The position numbers and the translations under genes were made by a program. A DNA stretch of 54,374 nucleotides from a virus: positions 1-54,374 of the IMG/VR virus record IMGVR_UViG_3300008963_000004, one strand, 5' to 3'. Shown here piece by piece: positions 1-9,470 of this stretch. The notes below the pieces were generated by a model that made no database searches, was not told where the DNA came from, and was given only the letters and a program-made list of their open reading frames with translations. The first letter of the stretch is position 1; every line of letters begins with the position of its first letter.

Positions 1-2
1 AT

Positions 3-1082
3 AATGTAAGTAAAAAAGAAATAGAAAATAGATTTATTGTAAACAAAAAAGAATGGGATACTGTAGCCAGTACTCCAAAACCCTACAACAAATTTAATAT
101 AAACAGTTATGAAGATTATTTGCAGGCGTTTGAACAAAGCGAAACCGAAATGTTTTGGCTTATAAATCCAGATATTAAAATTAGAAATGATTTTAATTGG
201 AATTTTTATATCAGCCATCATAATCGATACGAAAGACAAACCAATCATGTTTGGCTTAATGGAAAATACTATGATGGAATTTTTTTAACTACTAAACAAA
301 CAGAACTATCCAAAAGAGAAATTGATTTTAGATTTTTAGCAAACAAAAAAGAACACACTACTGTAGCTAGCGATCCTTTGCCCTATGACGTTGTGTTTAT
401 AAGTTATGCAGAACCAAATGCAGATAAAAATTATGAATTGTTAAAACAAAGATATCCTTATGCTAAACGTGTACACGGCGTCAAAGGAATTCATCAAGCA
501 CATATAGAAGCAGCAAAATTAGCAAATACAGATATGTTTTGGGTAGTCGACGGCGACGCAGAAATTTTAGACAGTTTTAATTTTGATTATCAGATAGCAT
601 ATTACGACATTGACGGCAAAGACACTGTGCATGTTTGGAGAAGTTTTAATCCAGTAAACAATTTGGTTTATGGATATGGTGGTGTAAAACTTTTACCAAC
701 AGAGTTGACGTTAAATATGAATACACAAACATCTGATATGACAACCAGTATCAGCGACAAGTTCAAAGCAGTTCCAGAAATGAGCAATAGTACAGTGTTT
801 AATACAGATGCATTTAGTTCATGGAAAAGTGGTTTTAGAGAATGTTGCAAATTAGCCAGTAGGTCGATTTCTAGACAAATTGATAACGAAACTGAATTTA
901 GATTAAATGCATGGTGCACCAGAGGAGCCGATAAAGATTACGGACGTGAAGCCATACTTGGTGCTAGACAAGGCAGAGAATACGGTGAGCTAAATAAAAA
1001 TAATCCAGAGGCATTAAATTTAATAAATGACTTTGAATGGCTGTATAATCTTTTTAAAGAATCATGTCAATTAAACGTATAA
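3..1082 (+). CDS. Glycosyltransferase-like repeat protein, 5'-truncated by window edge
   Basis: The reading frame is already open at the first codon of the window and runs to a TAA, so the start lies outside. The visible ~359 residues contain repeated modules: the segment VSKKEIENRF...TVAS near the window edge reappears about 95 residues later as LSKREIDFRF...TVAS, and a phrase of the type MFWL-INPD / MFWV-VDGD occurs in each unit. The DGD triplet resembles the DxD metal-binding motif of GT-A glycosyltransferases. Large repeat proteins of this kind occur in marine T4-like phages. The substrate is unknown. The 3' end overlaps the convergent nudix gene by 29 nt. Confidence 0.6.
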   Translation, partial: NVSKKEIENRFIVNKKEWDTVASTPKPYNKFNINSYEDYLQAFEQSETEMFWLINPDIKIRNDFNWNFYISHHNRYERQTNHVWLNGKYYDGIFLTTKQTELSKREIDFRFLANKKEHTTVASDPLPYDVVFISYAEPNADKNYELLKQRYPYAKRVHGVKGIHQAHIEAAKLANTDMFWVVDGDAEILDSFNFDYQIAYYDIDGKDTVHVWRSFNPVNNLVYGYGGVKLLPTELTLNMNTQTSDMTTSISDKFKAVPEMSNSTVFNTDAFSSWKSGFRECCKLASRSISRQIDNETEFRLNAWCTRGADKDYGREAILGARQGREYGELNKNNPEALNLINDFEWLYNLFKESCQLNV

Positions 1083-1488
1083 CAGTTTCCAATTTGGTCA
1101 TGTTTGCTTTGTTGCGCAATGTATTATTCAATCCATAATGCAATGGTTTAGGCCATTTATGTAAACTGGCCCATGCATAACCATTGTGTTCGTGGTTTAA
1201 TTCTGGTAAAAATTCATGTTCGACTACACAAAGATATGTGTGAAAATTAAAGGATCTGTCATCTGATATAAAAGTTTCTAAAGGAACTGCTTTTTTTATG
1301 TTAGGCAATGATCCTATTTCTTCCTTGATTTCTCGTTGTAATCCTTCCCATGGAGTTTCTTGATCTTCAGTGGTTCCGCCTACTAAACCCCATAGATTTT
1401 TTTGTTTACCTTGAGTTCTGTGTAAAAACAAAAATCTCTTGGTATCAAGTGCATAAAAAAGTGCGCCGCTACAAATAATTTTGTTCAT
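1054..1488 (-). CDS. Nudix hydrolase
   Basis: 144 aa with a full Nudix box at residues 38-60: G-x5-E-x7-REIKEEIG. Family members hydrolyse nucleoside diphosphates linked to another group (damaged dNTPs, ADP-ribose, NDP-sugars or capped RNA); the substrate cannot be told from the motif. It follows gp15 on the minus strand with a 13-nt gap and probably shares its late transcript. Its C-terminus overlaps the convergent glycosyltransferase-like gene. Other T4-like phages also carry Nudix proteins (T4 NudE). Confidence 0.88.
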   Translation of the reverse strand: MNKIICSGALFYALDTKRFLFLHRTQGKQKNLWGLVGGTTEDQETPWEGLQREIKEEIGSLPNIKKAVPLETFISDDRSFNFHTYLCVVEHEFLPELNHEHNGYAWASLHKWPKPLHYGLNNTLRNKANMTKLETVIRLIDMIL

Positions 1489-1501
1489 ACAAATATATAT
1501 A

Positions 1502-3454
1502 CTATAAAATAATATCCCATGTTCCTCTTGGGTACCAACCGTCTACAGTAAGTTGCCAATATGATCCAGTCCACCAATATTGTTGGTTTTTAGCTAGGTT
1601 GGTTATTATTACTTCGTCGGTATCTTGGTATTCACTAGAATCAAACACAATGTGCCACTTAGACCCGTCCCATTCTACTATATCGTAAATATCAGCTACA
1701 AAATCAGTACCGTCTGTGTTTTTCCATGCATCCGGCCCATCTTCGTTTAAACTAAGAACATATCTAATTTTGTCTCCGGGTTGATACTCGTTATCTAAAA
1801 ATATAGTGTAAATACCATTGATATTTTGTGCTGAACTAGAAACCAATTGATCATTTACATAAACTTCGTGATATGTAACTTTTTCGATCATATTCCAATT
1901 ATTTGAATACTGATATACCCTGTTGTCAGTAGTTAGTAAAAATAAATCACCATTTTGAGGATTGTTTGGAAATTCACTTCCTGAATTAATTCCGCTAGAC
2001 GAAATTATTTGATTTTCAAAGTAATCAATTTCTGTATCAATTCTTGCACTGGATTGATCTGCTACAAACTTGTTTTCTGATTTAAATCCTAAAGGTCCGA
2101 CTAACAGTAATCTAAGTCCTGTAGATTTTTTTTGTTCAGGATTAAAACCTCTAGGGTTTATTATATAATCCACAGTACCATCATTTCTAGAAATACCGTT
2201 GATGTCAGTATCTGCAGGCAATGTGTCTTCGTCCCAGTTTATTAAGATTTCGGTTTCATTGTCAGGATTAAGTTCAAACGTTCCAAGAATAGGAGTAACT
2301 AAATCTCTAGATCCGGAACGCTTTAATCTTATTTGACTTATACCCGGTTGCAATACTGCCGAACCTTCAGCATTTAATACTCCTTTCCAATTTATTGTAC
2401 CTACAGTCGACGACAAGCTATCTGCAAGGAATGCACTTTCGTTTTCCACATACAATGCATAATTTCTGTAACTGATAGCAAGAGGATTCTCGAGATTAAT
2501 TTGATTGTTTTGATTTACTTTTACTATTTTGTTAATATAGATGCTGCGATTGTCTACAGTTGTGCCATCTTCTAAAATAACAGTTCCATCAGGCTTTTCG
2601 ATAGCACCATCAGGATATTGTATACTCCCGTCTGGTAATGTAACTGCTCCTGGCAATGGTCCGTTGTTGTCTATGTTTATATCGTCATTTCCTGTAAAAT
2701 CGTCGGGTAATGTAGTTTCGTTTGGATCAACAGCAACATCATCAGCTGTATCAGGATTAAAGCCTTCCAGTGCAATAGTTCCGGTATCGAGATCAAATAC
2801 ACTGGTTATAATATCTGTTATAACTCCTAACTTTTTAACTTTAGCAGGAGGGCTTATATAAATTGGTGCAGTAAAACCTAAAGTACTAACATCAATATCG
2901 CTTTCAGTCCCCATAGGAATACTTCTACTGGTCCATGTAATATTATCTAATTGTAGAACACTTAAACTGGTCCAGTCAATATAGTTGTCAGTGGTTTGAA
3001 ATTCCAAGTCTGGATTAAAAATCATTAATATTTGTTCTAATATTTGTAATTTTTGTTCAGTATTTGTGCTCCAAATATCAATATTGATACCGAGTGTGTA
3101 CGGTGTAGGGTGTAATCTTTCTACAGTGTAACTATTCCCTTGTGTATTTTCATATTCATTTGTATTATCGTTATATTGGCGTTCTCTTACATTAATTTTG
3201 CTTACAAAACTGCTATCGCTGAGTCTATTTCTATCCATTTCTAGATTGGTAATGTAAACTCCTATTCTAGGTGCACTGGGAATTTTGTTCTCTGAGTTTT
3301 CATTTATAATATTTGCAACTTGTCTAGTAATATCACCATACATAACAGGCACAGTTCTTAGCTGATTATCACCGTCTTTGTATTCAAAATTACTAAAAGC
3401 TCTCACAATTTGTGTAAGATATCTTCTTATTTGTCCATCGTAAAAAAATTTCAT
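1502..3454 (-). CDS. 15: Tail sheath stabiliser and completion protein gp15
   Basis: 650 aa. The N-terminal ~220 residues match the gp15 pattern: a start of the form FFYDGQIRRY...FSNF, a TVPVMYGD segment like the T4 RVPITYAS region, then PTPYTLGINIDIW and QILEQILMIFNP. In T4, gp15 caps the sheath and tube and joins tail to neck. The T4 protein is 272 aa, so over half of this one is extra. The extension includes a proline-rich TLPDGSIQYPDG repeat (about residues 270-300) and C-terminal modules of the type GDLFLLTT...YQYSNNW, also seen in gp14 and gp18 here. Start overlaps the gp14 stop (ATGA). Confidence 0.85.
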   Translation of the reverse strand: MKFFYDGQIRRYLTQIVRAFSNFEYKDGDNQLRTVPVMYGDITRQVANIINENSENKIPSAPRIGVYITNLEMDRNRLSDSSFVSKINVRERQYNDNTNEYENTQGNSYTVERLHPTPYTLGINIDIWSTNTEQKLQILEQILMIFNPDLEFQTTDNYIDWTSLSVLQLDNITWTSRSIPMGTESDIDVSTLGFTAPIYISPPAKVKKLGVITDIITSVFDLDTGTIALEGFNPDTADDVAVDPNETTLPDDFTGNDDINIDNNGPLPGAVTLPDGSIQYPDGAIEKPDGTVILEDGTTVDNRSIYINKIVKVNQNNQINLENPLAISYRNYALYVENESAFLADSLSSTVGTINWKGVLNAEGSAVLQPGISQIRLKRSGSRDLVTPILGTFELNPDNETEILINWDEDTLPADTDINGISRNDGTVDYIINPRGFNPEQKKSTGLRLLLVGPLGFKSENKFVADQSSARIDTEIDYFENQIISSSGINSGSEFPNNPQNGDLFLLTTDNRVYQYSNNWNMIEKVTYHEVYVNDQLVSSSAQNINGIYTIFLDNEYQPGDKIRYVLSLNEDGPDAWKNTDGTDFVADIYDIVEWDGSKWHIVFDSSEYQDTDEVIITNLAKNQQYWWTGSYWQLTVDGWYPRGTWDIIL

Positions 3455-4608
3455 GAATTATCTGCCTTTGCACGCAATGCTTTACTGATAGGCTGTCTTT
3501 CTTCAACTTGTTCGCCACCGATGTTATTAACATTATCATTATTAATAAACGAACCTTTTTGTGTATTTTTAGTATCAGTATGTGTCATATTAGTTCTAAC
3601 TGCATCTTCAACTTTTTTCCATACTTCGCCGTCATACCTGAACAATCGATTAGGAATAAAATCAGTTCTTAAAAAATAATCACCAGGTGCATTTTCAGCA
3701 GGAAACCCAGTTCCTGATCCAAAAGGAGATCCATTTGGCGGAAATCCGTCACCTACAAGATAGCCTGGATATCCACTGCGCAATGGAGTCTGAAATACAG
3801 CATCACTAGTAATCACACCATCGGCTGTTAATTGATCAGTGTCAGCACTTACCAAAGCAATTTCATTGTTTTCATCTAAAACAATAGTATAAAAATGACT
3901 GGTATCATAACCGCTTAATGGTGCATCGTTTTCTGCTTGATTAATTACAGCAGAATTAATCTGTAATTCTGTTTCGTAAGTGGATAGTACATCTCTAAGA
4001 GTTTGATCGCTTCCTTCCTCGACAGGTAAGTCAAGAATATCTTTGTATTCCTGACTGTCATAAATTTGTTTTAATTTCAGTCGGTATAAATGAGGATACC
4101 AAGTTTGACTGTATCCGTCGGCTGCACGATTTACATCTTCAACTACATAAAATCTTTTCAATGCTACACTGAGATCATTTAAAGCATATTCGTCTTTTAA
4201 ATGCGGTAATTCTACAACATCTCCGCTGAGTATTTTTCTACCTATGGTTTTTACACTGCTGTTAATGTGTACAGTAAGAAACAATGTATCATTGCTTAAA
4301 AATAAACCAAATTGACTGAGGTCAAAATCTGCATCTTGAACATTATAATGACCTCTAATGGTATAAACATCTTCGTCATACTTTCTATCTCTATTTTCTA
4401 AAAATAGCAAATCCTGTATATTAGTTTCATTTACTGCATCATAAACTGGTTGATCAGCTGACGAGTTTTCTTCAGAAGTAGTTTTAGGGCCAAGATATTT
4501 GTGAAGGACAACATCTGTACCTCCAACGGTAAATTGTTCAAATATAACTTTATCCATAAAGTCGTAATCTTTGCTTTTTTCTGACCTATATAAACTGAGA
4601 CGTGGCAT
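3451..4608 (-). CDS. 14: Neck protein gp14
   Basis: 385 aa. The opening MPRLSLYRSEKSKDYDFMDK, the phrase FTVGGTDVVLHKYLGP and the segment NIQDLLFLENRDRKYD are characteristic of cyanophage-type gp14, the neck protein that with gp13 seals the packaged head and receives the tail. T4 gp14 is shorter (256 aa). A C-terminal module PGDYFLRTD...RLFRYDGEVW resembles repeats in gp15 and gp18. A late-promoter octamer ends 5 nt before the ATG on the minus strand, so the mRNA may be leaderless. First gene of the minus-strand block gp14-gp15-nudix. Confidence 0.88.
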   Translation of the reverse strand: MPRLSLYRSEKSKDYDFMDKVIFEQFTVGGTDVVLHKYLGPKTTSEENSSADQPVYDAVNETNIQDLLFLENRDRKYDEDVYTIRGHYNVQDADFDLSQFGLFLSNDTLFLTVHINSSVKTIGRKILSGDVVELPHLKDEYALNDLSVALKRFYVVEDVNRAADGYSQTWYPHLYRLKLKQIYDSQEYKDILDLPVEEGSDQTLRDVLSTYETELQINSAVINQAENDAPLSGYDTSHFYTIVLDENNEIALVSADTDQLTADGVITSDAVFQTPLRSGYPGYLVGDGFPPNGSPFGSGTGFPAENAPGDYFLRTDFIPNRLFRYDGEVWKKVEDAVRTNMTHTDTKNTQKGSFINNDNVNNIGGEQVEERQPISKALRAKADNS

Positions 4609-4613
4609 AGTTA

Positions 4614-4622
4614 TATTTATGC
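4614..4622 (-). promoter_or_regulatory. Late promoter of gp14 (minus strand)
   Basis: The minus strand reads GCATAAATA, a T4-type late promoter (consensus TATAAATA), followed by only TAACT before the gp14 ATG. No Shine-Dalgarno site fits between them, so transcription would begin at or next to the start codon. Confidence 0.6.
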
Positions 4623-4677
4623 TACAATTAATTTACTGTATTTTATGATTTATACTATCTAATCTTGATACTTTTAC

Positions 4678-4685
4678 GATAAATA
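4678..4685 (+). promoter_or_regulatory. Late promoter of gp13
   Basis: GATAAATA 16 nt before the gp13 ATG, followed by a CGGAG ribosome site. Together with the opposing gp14 promoter it makes a divergent late control region at 4609-4701. Confidence 0.6.
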
Positions 4686-4701
4686 CTGCACGGAGTATAT
4701 T

Positions 4702-5463
4702 ATGGCAGATACCAACACTGAAAAAAAAGAAATTTTTGATTACGTTAATGCATTCTTAGGTGGAGGAATGATTGATGTTGAATTGGATCCTATTCATTAT
4801 GAAACTGCTTTAGACAAAGCATTAAGCAAGTACAGACAACGCAGTGAAAACAGTGTTGAAGAAAGTTATTTAACATTGCCTATTGAACAGGATAAAAATG
4901 AATATATATTGCCACAGGAAATAATCGAAGTTCGTAAAATTTACAGACGCAGCGTCGGTAGTCGATTGGGTGCTAGTGCTGATGGCGGCAGCTTATTTGA
5001 GCCGTTTAATTTAGCATATACTAATACTTATCTTTTAGCAGGTAGTGGCATTGGCGGACTTGCTACTTATGATATGTTTGCACAACAGCAAGAACTGGTT
5101 GGAAGAATGTTCGGTAGTTTTATGGAATTTACATGGAATACCAGTAATAAAAAATTAACTCTGTTGCAGCGACCAAGAGCAGAAGAAGAAATATTGTTAG
5201 AGTCATATAATTATAGACCAGACTTTGAACTTTATAGAGATTACAAAGTTTATCAATGGATAAAAGATTATACATTGGCAAATTGCAAATATATGCTAGG
5301 CGAAGCAAGAAGCAAATTCAGTACCATTGCAGGTCCTGGCGGCGGCACCACTTTGAATGGCGATACATTAAAGTCTGAAGCACAACAGGAAATGGAAAAA
5401 TTAGAAGACGAACTTGCAACAGCTCTTGCTGGCGGTGTGGGTTATAGTTTTCTTATAGGATAA
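4702..5463 (+). CDS. 13: Neck protein gp13
   Basis: 253 aa. It starts with a DYVNAFLGGGMIDVEL region and has ALDKALSKYRQRS and YRPDFELYRDYKVYQWIKDY segments typical of gp13 in cyanophages and pelagiphages. T4 gp13 is 309 aa. It is a head-completion (neck) protein that works with gp14 after DNA packaging. The placement opposite gp14 across a divergent promoter region fits the role. The C-terminus has a glycine-rich turn (GPGGG) and a short helix. It starts at an ATG with a CGGAG site about 8 nt upstream. Confidence 0.85.
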   Translation: MADTNTEKKEIFDYVNAFLGGGMIDVELDPIHYETALDKALSKYRQRSENSVEESYLTLPIEQDKNEYILPQEIIEVRKIYRRSVGSRLGASADGGSLFEPFNLAYTNTYLLAGSGIGGLATYDMFAQQQELVGRMFGSFMEFTWNTSNKKLTLLQRPRAEEEILLESYNYRPDFELYRDYKVYQWIKDYTLANCKYMLGEARSKFSTIAGPGGGTTLNGDTLKSEAQQEMEKLEDELATALAGGVGYSFLIG

Positions 5464-5486
5464 AATTATATTATATAATAAAAATA

Positions 5487-5515
5487 TTGACAAATGATCG
5501 ATCTTATAATAATAT
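5487..5515 (+). promoter_or_regulatory. Sigma-70-like promoter before dNMP kinase
   Basis: TTGACA (5487-5492), 17-bp spacer, TAATAT (5510-5515). The -10 box ends 5 nt before the ATG at 5521 and no Shine-Dalgarno site is present, which predicts a leaderless transcript. Confidence 0.6.
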
Positions 5516-5520
5516 AAATT

Positions 5521-6033
5521 ATGAAATTAAAGTTATTGATAATCGGCCATGGAAGACATGGTAAAGACACTGTATGTGAAATTTTAAGAGACAAATACAA
5601 TTATAGCTTTGAGTCAAGCAGTCGTTTTTGTTCTCGGAAATTTATTTTCAATGATCTAAAGGACAAATATGAATATGATAACGAAGAACAGTGTTATGCT
5701 GACAGGCATAATCACAGAGCAGAATGGTATGATGCTATCTGCAATTATAATGTTCCTGATGCAAGCCGTTTAGGTAGAGAAATATTTCAAGAACATGATA
5801 TCTATTGCGGACTGCGCAACAAAAAAGAATTTCATGCAATGCGTAATACAGGCGTTTTTGATTATGCCATTTGGGTTGATAGGTCAGACCATTTACCCAA
5901 AGAAGCAAAGACAAGTATGAGTCTTGAGCAATGGATGGCTGATTTTACCATTGATAATAATGGAACATTGCAAGAACTCGAATTTAATGTTTCTCAACTG
6001 CTTAAAAATATTGACTCATATTCAGTAAATTAA
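5521..6033 (+). CDS. Deoxynucleoside monophosphate kinase-like (gp1-like)
   Basis: 170 aa P-loop kinase: IIGHGRHGKDTV at residues 7-18 holds the Walker A GxxxxGKD/T. The late segment WVDRSDHLPKE and the TIDNNGTLQEL tail match the end of T4 gp1-type dNMP kinases (WVxR... and NDGSLEEL). Such enzymes phosphorylate dNMPs to supply DNA precursors. It lies between two virion genes but has its own sigma-70-like promoter, so it may be expressed earlier than its neighbours. It is shorter than T4 gp1 (241 aa). Confidence 0.75.
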   Translation: MKLKLLIIGHGRHGKDTVCEILRDKYNYSFESSSRFCSRKFIFNDLKDKYEYDNEEQCYADRHNHRAEWYDAICNYNVPDASRLGREIFQEHDIYCGLRNKKEFHAMRNTGVFDYAIWVDRSDHLPKEAKTSMSLEQWMADFTIDNNGTLQELEFNVSQLLKNIDSYSVN

Positions 6034-6084
6034 AGTTAATACACGCATTTTTAACGGTCAAACCCCTATTTTCTCTAAATCTCT

Positions 6085-6092
6085 GCTAAATA
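6085..6092 (+). promoter_or_regulatory. Late promoter of gp18
   Basis: GCTAAATA, a late-type octamer, followed by a leader of about 35 nt with an AGGAG ribosome site before the gp18 ATG at 6128. The stretch 6034-6084 shows nothing else. Confidence 0.5.
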
Positions 6093-6127
6093 ACAATAAC
6101 AGAGATGACTCATAGGAGAAAATAACA

Positions 6128-9100
6128 ATGGCATTAGTATCACCAGGTGTTCAGGTAAATGTAATAGACGAAAGTTTTTACACGCCAGCTGAACCAGGAA
6201 CAACACCAATAATTTTTGTTGCGACAGCAGAAAACAAACTCAACGGAGCCGGCGACGGTATTGCGCCAGGCACACTCAAAGAAAACGCTGAACGAGTATT
6301 TTTATTGAGTTCTCAAAGAGATTTAGTCGAAACTTTTGGTGATCCAGTATTCAAAACAGATGCTAACAATAATCCAATTCACGGCGGCGAGCAAAATGAA
6401 TATGGTCTACAAGCTGCGTACAGTTTTCTCGGCGTAAGTAATCGTGCATATGTTGTGCGTGCAGATACAGATCTTAATGCACTGACTGCTAGTGCAACTG
6501 AACCAGTCGGCGATCCTGCAGATGGTACTTGGTGGTTAGACACACAGAATACTCAGTGGGGCATATTCCAATGGGACGGTGCTAGCATTGTCACTGAAAC
6601 TGGCCAAACATTTCAAAATCAAGATACTATAGTTATAACTGACCAGAGTCAAACTACAGGAAGTTCTCCATTTGCTCCAAAAGCTTCAGTAGGAGCAATC
6701 GGCGAGTATGCTGTAGTAGCTGTTACTAATACTATTAGAATTTGGTACAAAAATGCAGAAGGCAACTGGGTAGAAGTAGGTTCACCTGAATGGAAAAGCA
6801 GTTGGCCAAGTGTAGTAGGGTCAACTAATCCTAATGACAGTACAAGTATTACAGATGTTAATGACACATTTACACTTAACGGTAATACTATTACCACTAC
6901 CGGTACAACATTACAGGACTTGGTTGACGATATAAACGGTGAAGGAATTCAAGGCATCAGTGCTGCAATAGTTGATGCTGCATTGGTTATTTATAACGAT
7001 GGTTCAGGACAAGATACAATTGTATTATCAGATGGAACAGGAACTCCGTTAGAAGCAGCTGGTGTTGAACCAGGTACATATTATGCTCCAAAACTTCAAA
7101 TTAGCGAACACACCGATGTTCCAGAATACAAAACCAACGACGTTAATCCTAGACCAACCGGCAGCCTATGGATAAAAACCACTGAACCGAATCTTGGTGC
7201 TAAATGGTCAGTCAAAATTTTCAATGGAGATACTGGTTTATTTGAATCTCGCACTACTCCTTTGTATGAAACAAATCATCAAGCCTTGTTTGCATTGGAT
7301 CGTAGCGGCGGCGGCACCAATATTTTACCGGGCAATGTTTATGCAAGTTATAATGTTGCAGAGGATACTCTTGAACTAGCAACATTTAAAATTTTTGTTA
7401 GAAGCTCATCAGGTCCTACTACAATAACATCTTCAAAAATAGAAGGTATCACAGCAGGTACACGTAGTTTTAGCATAAGAGAAAGTTTAGTTGGGTCAAG
7501 AGATCTAACACAAGGTAAATCAATTGAAGTTGAAACGAATAACGATGCAACAGATGCAGAAGCTATTGCAGCAGCTATAAACAGTGCTAATCTTGTTAAT
7601 GTTTCTGCAAGTGTTGATAGCCAGAACAGAGTTGTTATATCTCACAAAACCGGAGGCGAAATACGTCTAGTTGATACCAATGGATTGCTTGCTTTAGCAG
7701 GGTTTGATCCTGCTACAACTGTGAATCTTTATTATACACCGGGTACAGACAATACTACTGATCCTGCAGAATTTACAGGTAGCCTGTGGCAGCCTTTAGA
7801 ATATGTGGCCAGTGATGATACTCCATCAAGTATCCCTGAAACTGGTACGCTTTGGTATAGCAGTATCATTGACGAAGCGGATATTATGGTTCATAATGGA
7901 AATACATGGGTCGGATTATTGCATGATACTTCGCCATATTACAATATTGATTCCTCACTTGCACCAGATCCTTCTGGACCTTTTGTGCAAGCAACTGAAC
8001 CTACTGGAGCAGATCGTACTGTTGGATCTGCACTTGTAACGGGCGATATTTGGATTGATACATCTGATATTGAAAATTATCCGACTATATATCGTTACAA
8101 CAGTGTACTAGGAAAGTTTGTACAGCTCGATTCAACAGATCAAACCACCGAAAATGGTGTTTTATTTGCAGATGCAAGATATAATACCACAGGAGCAAAT
8201 TCAAGTGAAGCAGGATTAATTGAAAATCTACTAACAAGTGATTATCTAGATCCAGATGCTCCTGATCCTGCTCTTTATCCAAAAGGCATGCTATTGTGGA
8301 ATTTACGTAGAAGCGGATTTAATGTAAAGCGTTTTGAACGCAACTATATTGATGTTAATGCAGAAAATGTTAGATTTAATAATAACGAAGACATGACTGG
8401 TTACTACCCACATCGTTGGGTTACTGAAAGTGCCAACGATGCCGACGGTAAAGGCAGCTTCGGACGTAAAGCACAGCGTAAAGTAGTTGTTCAAAGTCTA
8501 CAATCATTGGTAAACAGCAACAACGACATTCGAGATACTGAATCAAGACTTTTCAACCTTATATCTTGCCCTGGGTATCCTGAACTGATTGGCGAAATGA
8601 TCAGTCTAAACAACGATCGAGGTTTAACTGGATTTATTGTAGGAGATACACCATTTAGACTTACTCCAGATGCTACATCATTAAACGAATGGGGATCAAA
8701 TGCAAATAATGCAGTTGAAGATAGCATTGAAGGTTTAGTAAGTACAGACGAATACCTAGGTGTTTATTATCCATCGGGCTTTACCAGTGATAATGCAGGT
8801 AATAACATAGTTGTTCCTCCAAGTCATATGGCTCTAAGAACACTGGCATTGAATGACCAAGTAGCATTTCCATGGTTTGCACCTGCTGGCACAAGACGCG
8901 GTAGTGTAACAAATGCAACTGCTACTGGCTATATCGACAACGAAGGTGAATTTGTTAGTGTAGCACTAAATGAAGGACAGCGAGATACTCTTTATCAAAA
9001 AAATGTTAATCCGATCACTTTCTTAACAGGCGCTGGTTTGGTTATATTTGGTCAAAAAACTCGTGCAAGAAATGCTTCTGCACTTGACAGAGTAAATGTT

Positions 9101-9403
9101 GCTAGATTGGTAATATATCTGCGCAGTCAGTTAAATCAACTTGCAAAACCTTTCTTATTCCAGCCAAATGATAGAGTAACTAGAGACGAAATTAAACAGC
9201 AAACTGAAAGTCTACTGGTTGAATTGGTAGGATTAAGAGGATTGTTTGATTTCTTAGTAGTTTGCGACGAATCAAACAATACACCAGCAAGAATTGACAG
9301 AAATGAGTTGTATCTAGATATTGCAATTGAACCAGTTAAAGCAGTTGAATTTATTTACATTCCATTGAGAATTAAAAACACTGGAGAAATCTCAGGTCTA
9401 TAA
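6128..9403 (+). CDS. 18: Tail sheath protein gp18
   Basis: 1091 aa. N-terminus MALVSPGVQVNVIDES and the C-terminal block (NPITFLTGAGLVIFGQKT, then ASALDRVNVARLVIYLRSQL and EPVKAVEFIYIPLRI) are the conserved ends of T4-like contractile sheath subunits. T4 gp18 is 659 aa; the extra ~430 residues lie in the middle (about 130-650). They include four modules of the form G-x-W-W/I-x-T...Y/W-x-G-x-W (around GTWWLDT, GSLWIKT, GTLWYSS, GDIWIDT), probably surface decoration. It has a good AGGAG site and is followed by a hairpin. Confidence 0.93.
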   Translation: MALVSPGVQVNVIDESFYTPAEPGTTPIIFVATAENKLNGAGDGIAPGTLKENAERVFLLSSQRDLVETFGDPVFKTDANNNPIHGGEQNEYGLQAAYSFLGVSNRAYVVRADTDLNALTASATEPVGDPADGTWWLDTQNTQWGIFQWDGASIVTETGQTFQNQDTIVITDQSQTTGSSPFAPKASVGAIGEYAVVAVTNTIRIWYKNAEGNWVEVGSPEWKSSWPSVVGSTNPNDSTSITDVNDTFTLNGNTITTTGTTLQDLVDDINGEGIQGISAAIVDAALVIYNDGSGQDTIVLSDGTGTPLEAAGVEPGTYYAPKLQISEHTDVPEYKTNDVNPRPTGSLWIKTTEPNLGAKWSVKIFNGDTGLFESRTTPLYETNHQALFALDRSGGGTNILPGNVYASYNVAEDTLELATFKIFVRSSSGPTTITSSKIEGITAGTRSFSIRESLVGSRDLTQGKSIEVETNNDATDAEAIAAAINSANLVNVSASVDSQNRVVISHKTGGEIRLVDTNGLLALAGFDPATTVNLYYTPGTDNTTDPAEFTGSLWQPLEYVASDDTPSSIPETGTLWYSSIIDEADIMVHNGNTWVGLLHDTSPYYNIDSSLAPDPSGPFVQATEPTGADRTVGSALVTGDIWIDTSDIENYPTIYRYNSVLGKFVQLDSTDQTTENGVLFADARYNTTGANSSEAGLIENLLTSDYLDPDAPDPALYPKGMLLWNLRRSGFNVKRFERNYIDVNAENVRFNNNEDMTGYYPHRWVTESANDADGKGSFGRKAQRKVVVQSLQSLVNSNNDIRDTESRLFNLISCPGYPELIGEMISLNNDRGLTGFIVGDTPFRLTPDATSLNEWGSNANNAVEDSIEGLVSTDEYLGVYYPSGFTSDNAGNNIVVPPSHMALRTLALNDQVAFPWFAPAGTRRGSVTNATATGYIDNEGEFVSVALNEGQRDTLYQKNVNPITFLTGAGLVIFGQKTRARNASALDRVNVARLVIYLRSQLNQLAKPFLFQPNDRVTRDEIKQQTESLLVELVGLRGLFDFLVVCDESNNTPARIDRNELYLDIAIEPVKAVEFIYIPLRIKNTGEISGL

Positions 9404-9411
9404 TATCATAA

Positions 9412-9441
9412 AGTAGGGGGTTAATTTTTTATTCCCCTACT
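9412..9441 (+). terminator. Hairpin between gp18 and gp19
   Basis: AGTAGGGG (9412-9419) pairs with CCCCTACT (9434-9441) around a T-rich 14-nt loop. There is no T-run after the stem on the + strand, so this may be a weak terminator or an mRNA 3'-end stabiliser. The gp19 late promoter starts 3 nt later. Confidence 0.5.
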
Positions 9442-9443
9442 AT

Positions 9444-9451
9444 GATAAATA
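9444..9451 (+). promoter_or_regulatory. Late promoter of gp19
   Basis: GATAAATA, 19 nt before the gp19 ATG, followed by GAAGGAG as ribosome site. It sits directly after the gp18/gp19 hairpin, so gp19 can be transcribed separately, as expected for an abundant tube subunit. Confidence 0.6.
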
Positions 9452-9470
9452 TTATTGAAGGAGAACATAG

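Noticed and set aside
2541-3679. + strand ORFs over gp15 and gp14
   Set aside because: Shadows of the recognised minus-strand neck and sheath-stabiliser genes.
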